9,287 nucleotides of DNA, from the NCBI GenBank assembly GCA_035299065.1, contig DATGXI010000170.1, positions 1 through 9,287 of the forward strand. Direction: 5' to 3'. The position numbers and the translations under genes are program-made. The stretch is from DASPJQ01 sp035299065 (lineage in GTDB: Bacteria; Bacteroidota; Bacteroidia; Flavobacteriales_D; UBA2798). Shown in pieces: positions 5,966 through 9,287 of this stretch (position 1 is its first letter; each line of letters starts with the position of its first letter). The notes below the pieces were generated by a model. That model saw nothing but the letters and a program-made list of their open reading frames with translations, searched no databases and was not told the DNA's origin.

Positions 5966-6608
5966 ATTCTTTTCTTAAAATTTCGAGGTCTTTCAATAAT
6001 TGTTCTACTTCATTTTTCTGCAGGCCATCATATATCCCGCGAATTCTTTTCTCTTTGTCTATTAGCACAAACTGGCTTGCATGTAAAAATCCACCCGGAG
6101 CCGCTGAGTCGCGTTGGGCTGCCAGCATGTATCCTTCACCACCGTGGTTATGAATAAATTCTTCAGGTCCCCACAAAAACCACCATTTTTTGGTGTCAAT
6201 GGCATTGTCTTTTGCATAGGCGCGCAAGGTTGCCAGGGTGTCAATTTCAGGGTCAACGGTATGTGAAACAATGTACACTTCATTCATTTTTTCAATCACT
6301 TTTGCCACACGTTTCAATTCACTTGTCATTACCGGGCACATGGTTGGGCATGAGGTAAAAAAGAAATCGGCAATGATGATTTTTCCTTCCAGGTCTTTTT
6401 GGGTAATCAACACGCTGTCCTGGTTCAGCAATTCAAAATCGGGTATTTGATGGTAAACGGTGTCTTTTTTGTCTTCGTCAAAATAACGTTCGCCATAAAT
6501 GGGCAGTTTAGGCACAGCTGGTGTTTCCGTTTCTTCTGTTTTTGTTTCGGAACAACTTGCAAGCGCAATTGCCAGTGTATAAATCAGGTATTTTAGTTGT
6601 GTTTTCAA
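5937..6608 (-). CDS. SCO1/SenC family copper chaperone lipoprotein
   Basis: A 223-residue Sco protein, thought to deliver copper to, or reduce, the CuA site of cytochrome oxidase. It has a thioredoxin-like fold with the copper motif CPTMC (Cys87, Cys91), the DFFFTSCPTMCPVM context and the distal ligand His176 in GGFLHASQF, so all copper ligands are present. The frame is open to a GTG at 6660-6662, but I choose the TTG at 6606-6608: it yields MKTQLKYLIYTLAIALASC, a clean lipoprotein signal with lipobox LASC (lipidated Cys19). The 18 extra codons upstream are encoded by a tandem nucleotide repeat (TTTCACAAA) belonging to an intergenic element and would spoil the signal peptide. The mature protein would be tethered in the periplasm. 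Its end overlaps the DUF420 start by 29 bp. A second Sco-like gene lies upstream. Confidence 0.88.
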   Translation of the reverse strand: MKTQLKYLIYTLAIALASCSETKTEETETPAVPKLPIYGERYFDEDKKDTVYHQIPDFELLNQDSVLITQKDLEGKIIIADFFFTSCPTMCPVMTSELKRVAKVIEKMNEVYIVSHTVDPEIDTLATLRAYAKDNAIDTKKWWFLWGPEEFIHNHGGEGYMLAAQRDSAAPGGFLHASQFVLIDKEKRIRGIYDGLQKNEVEQLLKDLEILRKEYEQDHTAAN

Positions 6609-6630
6609 GGTTGTGTTATTTCTTTTTTTA

Positions 6631-6804
6631 GCCACTAATTTCACAAATTTCACAAATTTCACTAATTCCTTAAACCTTCTTTAACCCTCGTGTTGTTTCT
6701 TTCACGAATTAACACAAATGATATCAGATTGGTATTTGTGTGTATTCGTGAAAAGGTAAGTATGCTGATCGTATTTAATTTGTGCTATTCGTGTTATTAG
6801 TGGC
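6631..6804. repeat. 174 bp nested palindromic element between the two Sco genes
   Basis: The outer arms 6631-6658 and 6777-6804 are complementary at 23 of 28 positions and begin/end with a perfect GCCACTAAT / ATTAGTGGC. Inside, arms 6700-6719 and 6734-6753 are complementary at 18 of 20 positions around a 14-base loop. The left outer arm is itself a tandem of TTTCACAAA (about 6639-6663). Sequences built on TTCACGAATT / TTCACAAATT are familiar from Bacteroidota spacers. It encodes no protein, though it artificially lengthens the downstream Sco frame at its N-terminus. It could fold as a long RNA hairpin in the sco-sco transcript or be a miniature, transposase-less mobile element. Confidence 0.7.
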
Positions 6805-6860
6805 GGTCATTTTATTTTTGCGGCTCCCATGAACGCAAAACGTTTCGTGGCAGTATTCAG

Positions 6861-7511
6861 TTACATCACCGTTTTCTTCTTCGCGTACTCTTTCTTCAAC
6901 AAGCGCAATTCTTCGTTCAAACGTTTATATTCAATGTTGGCCGAGTTGTCAATAAACCCGCGTATTTTCAATTCATAGTCCAGCAAAAGTAAGCTACGCT
7001 GGTAAACATTTCCGTCTTTATACTTTTTATCGGGTGTGGTGTACGGGTTTGATTTATTGATCATGGCATTGAAAAACGAAAAGTCTTTGCTGTACACAAA
7101 TTTCCAGCGCGCTCCATCAACTTCCAGTGATTCCTGTATGCGTTTGCGGTGTTCAGGAACCGAGTCATTTACTTCTGTAATTAAAATAACATCTTTAAAT
7201 CCTGCAGCGCCTGTAATTTCTTTGTACACCACCAGTTTCATCATTTGACCGTCCATTTTACAGTCATACGGGCATCCCTTGTCCATGTAATTGACCACAA
7301 CCAAATGCCCTTTTAATGAATCGGGTGTAATTGGTTTTCCAAACTGATCGTAAACTACAAATGAATTGTATGAGTCGGGCTTGCCATCTTTATCATCACT
7401 TAAAAAAGGGAGTTTTTTAAAATGATATTCACCCTGTGCCAGGAACCAAAAAAGTGTAATGGGACCAAAAATGGTCAGGATCAACATAACTGCTTTTTTG
7501 AACTTTTTCAC
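6861..7511 (-). CDS. Sco-like thioredoxin-fold protein lacking the distal copper histidine
   Basis: A 216-residue protein with an N-terminal membrane anchor (residues ~7-25, preceded by Lys residues, no lipobox), so probably bound to the inner membrane facing the periplasm. The Sco motif is present as CPYDC (Cys80, Cys84) after VVVNYMDKG. Where Sco proteins have the distal copper ligand His, within a (H)xSxxLIDxxxxIRG stretch, this protein has VYQRSLLLLDYELKIRG: Gln171-Arg172, with no histidine nearby. It may therefore act as a thiol-disulfide reductant rather than a copper donor, complementing the canonical Sco downstream. The ATG at 7509-7511 gives a natural MKKFKK anchor. A terminator lies 155 bp upstream, so it should have its own promoter in 7512-7663, but I could not find a convincing one. 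The gap to the next Sco gene is filled by the palindromic element. Confidence 0.8.
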   Translation of the reverse strand: MKKFKKAVMLILTIFGPITLFWFLAQGEYHFKKLPFLSDDKDGKPDSYNSFVVYDQFGKPITPDSLKGHLVVVNYMDKGCPYDCKMDGQMMKLVVYKEITGAAGFKDVILITEVNDSVPEHRKRIQESLEVDGARWKFVYSKDFSFFNAMINKSNPYTTPDKKYKDGNVYQRSLLLLDYELKIRGFIDNSANIEYKRLNEELRLLKKEYAKKKTVM

Positions 7512-7663
7512 GGGGTAAAATTAGGTTAAAAGTGAATAGTGCCGTGAAGTTATGCGCGAATAGTTATGAATTAGCATGAAGTTTATAGCGAATTTTTTGG
7601 GTGTTTGAGGCTTTGCATAAACCCATTGGCTTGTGAACAAATTATCAGTGGTTTTTACCGGTC

Positions 7664-7699
7664 AAAAAAAAAGGCCTGCAGTGTTTGCAAGCCTTTTTT
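7664..7699 (-). terminator. Rho-independent terminator after the oxidase subunit IV gene
   Basis: Stem arms 7667-7680 and 7686-7699 pair at 13 of 14 positions (one A/C mismatch) around a 5-base loop. GGC/GCC and TGCA form the core, flanked by A/T runs. Read on the minus strand the hairpin is followed by nine T. It begins 21 bp after the subunit IV stop codon. The flanking A and T runs would also let it work on the plus strand. Confidence 0.85.
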
Positions 7700-7720
7700 G
7701 TATCGTGAATGAATTAAAAA

Positions 7721-8098
7721 TCAGGTTCCGTATGCGCCCCAAATAACTGAAAGTCCTTCGTGACGGCATATGACAAACAGGTAAATGATGAATAAAATGT
7801 ACGGGGCAAGAATACACCATTTAAATGCTTTGCGCTCATCGCCAAGGTGCATAAATACAATCACAATAAAGGCTGCTTTACCAATGGTTAACACCACATA
7901 AAGCAATTTAATCCACATCCAGGCACTGGTGTGTTCCATAACGCCTTTTGAGTAGCTAACACCCATAAAAATTTCAAAAGCGGTAATGGCGGTAAGTATG
8001 AATGTTACTTTCCAGATCTTTTTACGGATCTTTTTACCTTCTTCTTCGTTGTGGTGGTTATATAATGAGTATTCTATAATGTCATCTCTGTCTTCCAT
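7721..8098 (-). CDS. Cytochrome c oxidase subunit IV (prokaryotic type)
   Basis: A 125-residue membrane protein with a charged, cytoplasm-like N-terminus (MEDRDD...NHHNEEE) and three transmembrane segments (residues ~29-48, 61-83 and 92-112). The second segment ends in FIVIVFMHLGDERKAFKW, the FMHL signature of the small bacterial subunit IV family that packs against subunits I and III of haem-copper oxidases. It has no catalytic residues; the family is thought to aid assembly or stability. It lies 30 bp after the complete subunit III gene on the same strand and is the last structural gene before a strong terminator. The length is normal for Bacteroidota members. The ATG start at 8096-8098 is the first in frame after the spacer; no Shine-Dalgarno is visible. 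Confidence 0.88.
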   Translation of the reverse strand: MEDRDDIIEYSLYNHHNEEEGKKIRKKIWKVTFILTAITAFEIFMGVSYSKGVMEHTSAWMWIKLLYVVLTIGKAAFIVIVFMHLGDERKAFKWCILAPYILFIIYLFVICRHEGLSVIWGAYGT

Positions 8099-8128
8099 AT
8101 TGACTAAGGTTTAATAGTTCGTGTTTCG

Positions 8129-8890
8129 TTATAGTAAGTAAAAGAATGTAAATACAAACACCCATACAAGGTCTACAAAGTGCCAGTACAAACCAATTTT
8201 TTCAACCATTTCATAGTGACCGCGTTTTTCAAATACGCCCTGTATTACCTGTATCAATATAATGATGTTGATGACAACACCTGAAAATACGTGGAAACCG
8301 TGGAAACCTGTAATAAAGAAGAAGAACATGGCATAGTGCTGCGGACTGTGGGCAATGTCACCATGATGTTCGTGTGCTGACTGCGGTGCTCCGTAGGAGT
8401 TATACCAAAGGGTGGCATTGTCACCATTCGGGCCGAAGTTCCAAAAATCACCATCAGGACCTGCAATAAAGGTTGTCCATTCCCAGGCTTGTGAACCTAC
8501 GAAAATTAAACCGCCAAGTACAGTAAGGCCTAACCAGAAGATAACACCTTTTTTATCCATACGGTGACCTGCTTCAACCGCAAGTACCATGGTTACCGAA
8601 CTTACAATTAGAACAAATGTCATGAACGCCACGTAGATCAAAGGCAAATGCGCGTGACCTGCAAACGGGAAATGGTGGAATACCGTTTCAGAAGAAGGCC
8701 ATGCACCACCATAAGCGTGACGGGCAAAACCATAAGCAGTTAACAAGCCTCCAAATGTCAAAGCATCGGAAACAAGGAAAAACCACATCATTAATTTACC
8801 GTAACTAACTTTGAAAGGCGAAATTTTACCGCCCCAGGCGGGCCCATTTAAATCTACAGCCGGTGCTGCGTGATGATGATGATCTGACAT
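8129..8890 (-). CDS. Cytochrome c oxidase subunit III
   Basis: A 253-residue integral membrane protein of the COX3 family, a non-catalytic core subunit of the aa3-type oxidase. Landmarks: MWFFLVSDALTFGGLL (residues 35-50), SQAWEW (133-138), FFITGFHGFHVFSGV (191-205) and the closing GLYWHFVDLVWVFVFTFFYL (233-252). About five transmembrane segments are seen. Two features stand out: a polyhistidine N-terminus (HHHH at 4-7) and a loop of ~40 residues (144-185) before the FxxTGFHG helix, rich in Asp, Asn, Gly and His. The ATG at 8888-8890 is clear. It lies 43 bp downstream of another subunit III gene and 30 bp upstream of subunit IV; duplicated subunit III genes in tandem are usual in Bacteroidota oxidase operons, so this is expected rather than a recent duplication. 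The two proteins are clearly diverged. Confidence 0.92.
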   Translation of the reverse strand: MSDHHHHAAPAVDLNGPAWGGKISPFKVSYGKLMMWFFLVSDALTFGGLLTAYGFARHAYGGAWPSSETVFHHFPFAGHAHLPLIYVAFMTFVLIVSSVTMVLAVEAGHRMDKKGVIFWLGLTVLGGLIFVGSQAWEWTTFIAGPDGDFWNFGPNGDNATLWYNSYGAPQSAHEHHGDIAHSPQHYAMFFFFITGFHGFHVFSGVVINIIILIQVIQGVFEKRGHYEMVEKIGLYWHFVDLVWVFVFTFFYLL

Positions 8891-8933
8891 AAATACGTTT
8901 TGGGTTAAAACTATAAATATTTTGGGTGCAAGT

Positions 8934-9287
8934 TTAATGAATATATTGTAAAAACACGAACAAATAAATCCACAGCAAACCTAAAAAATGCCAGTAGATA
9001 TTTGCAAGCTTAATTTTCAGGTAGTTAGAGGAGTCGAACCGAAGCTGGAATGCATATATGGTCACAAACAAAACATACAGGATTCCACCTATCATGTGCA
9101 GGAGGTGCAGGAACGTTAGAATGTATACAAACGAACTGGCTGTATTGCGTGTCCATTTCAGCTTTAGGTTTTCCTGCTCATTCAATGGTCCTGTTGACTT
9201 ATAAAAAATGCCGTTTTCAAATTTCAAATGTTCGCCACGCCAGGTAACTGTAAAGTCAGAACCATATTTACCGGTTGGAACAAATTT
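8934..9287 (-). CDS. Cytochrome c oxidase subunit III paralogue, C-terminal part
   Basis: The frame is open to the right edge, so the N-terminus is outside the window; the TTG at 9225-9227 is internal. The visible 117 residues begin KFVPTGKYGSDFTVTWRG, a loop region, followed by two transmembrane segments: SSFVYILTFLHLLHMIGGIL and the closing NIYWHFLGLLWIYLFVFLQY. YWHFxxLxW is the C-terminal signature of COX3, and HLLHMIGG corresponds to the TGFHGFHV helix of the complete paralogue. It precedes that paralogue by 43 bp on the same strand and should be the upstream member of the usual tandem pair. Haem O synthase and subunits I and II are expected further right. Confidence 0.85.
   Translation of the reverse strand, partial: KFVPTGKYGSDFTVTWRGEHLKFENGIFYKSTGPLNEQENLKLKWTRNTASSFVYILTFLHLLHMIGGILYVLFVTIYAFQLRFDSSNYLKIKLANIYWHFLGLLWIYLFVFLQYIH

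Noticed and set aside
5941..6596. Several plus-strand frames opposite the canonical Sco gene
   Set aside because: The minus-strand gene has complete Sco motifs and a lipoprotein signal; the plus-strand frames have no recognisable domain and are complements of it.
6829..6978. Small plus-strand frame starting ATG at 6829 with a hydrophobic, membrane-like beginning
   Set aside because: It lies almost entirely antisense to the C-terminus of the Sco-like gene, ends soon after, has no ribosome site, and its hydrophobicity follows from the opposite-strand codons.
8129..9287. Recent tandem duplication of subunit III
   Set aside because: The two proteins share only the family signature, and the tandem pair is the usual arrangement in Bacteroidota oxidase operons.
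1..9287. Search for CRISPR arrays, tRNA or rRNA genes, riboswitches, transposases and phage genes
   Set aside because: No regularly spaced direct repeats, cloverleaf-like segments, rRNA stretches or recognisable mobile-element proteins were seen on either strand.

Overview
The window reads as a chromosomal piece of a Bacteroidota (Bacteroidetes) bacterium. The evidence is the DUF349 tail protein, the serA-DUF1015 pair, a WbqC protein of the Bacteroidetes type, and an aa3-type oxidase cluster ordered subunit III, subunit III, subunit IV, Sco, Sco, DUF420. Genes are moderately AT-rich, lack clear Shine-Dalgarno sequences and sometimes start with TTG. Spacers carry short A/T-rich tandem and inverted repeats that I recall as common in this phylum. 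I cannot name the genus.

Plus-strand half (2-3800). The left edge holds the 3' part of a DUF349 coiled-coil protein whose first ~20 codons look foreign: they are GC-rich and encode a haem-binding CxxCH. Next come a short-form D-3-phosphoglycerate dehydrogenase (first step of serine synthesis), a DUF1015 protein with an ADGHHR motif and a TTG start, and a PaaI-type hotdog thioesterase that overlaps DUF1015 by one base (TAATG). The last three look like one transcription unit built around serine metabolism.

Convergent middle (3801-5383). A ~200 bp composite intergenic repeat separates the two halves. On the minus strand follow an unrecognised, compositionally AT-rich orphan gene and a WbqC-family gene, 11 bp apart. 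A spacer with 8 bp and 10 bp tandem repeats then leads to the respiratory genes.

Respiratory half, minus strand (5384-9287). In transcription order from the right edge: the C-terminal part of one haem-copper oxidase subunit III, a complete second subunit III, a subunit IV, a rho-independent terminator, a Sco-like protein lacking the usual copper-binding histidine, a palindromic repeat element, a canonical Sco lipoprotein, and a DUF420 membrane protein that overlaps the Sco gene by 29 bp. Structural subunits thus sit upstream of the terminator and probable assembly factors (CuA metallation, oxidase maturation) downstream. The catalytic subunits I and II should lie beyond the right edge.

I do not see a defence system, CRISPR array, RNA gene or complete insertion sequence. 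The best leads are the haem/DUF349 junction, the EF-hand-like loop in DUF420, the His-less Sco partner, the DUF1015-serine link, and the two structured intergenic elements.
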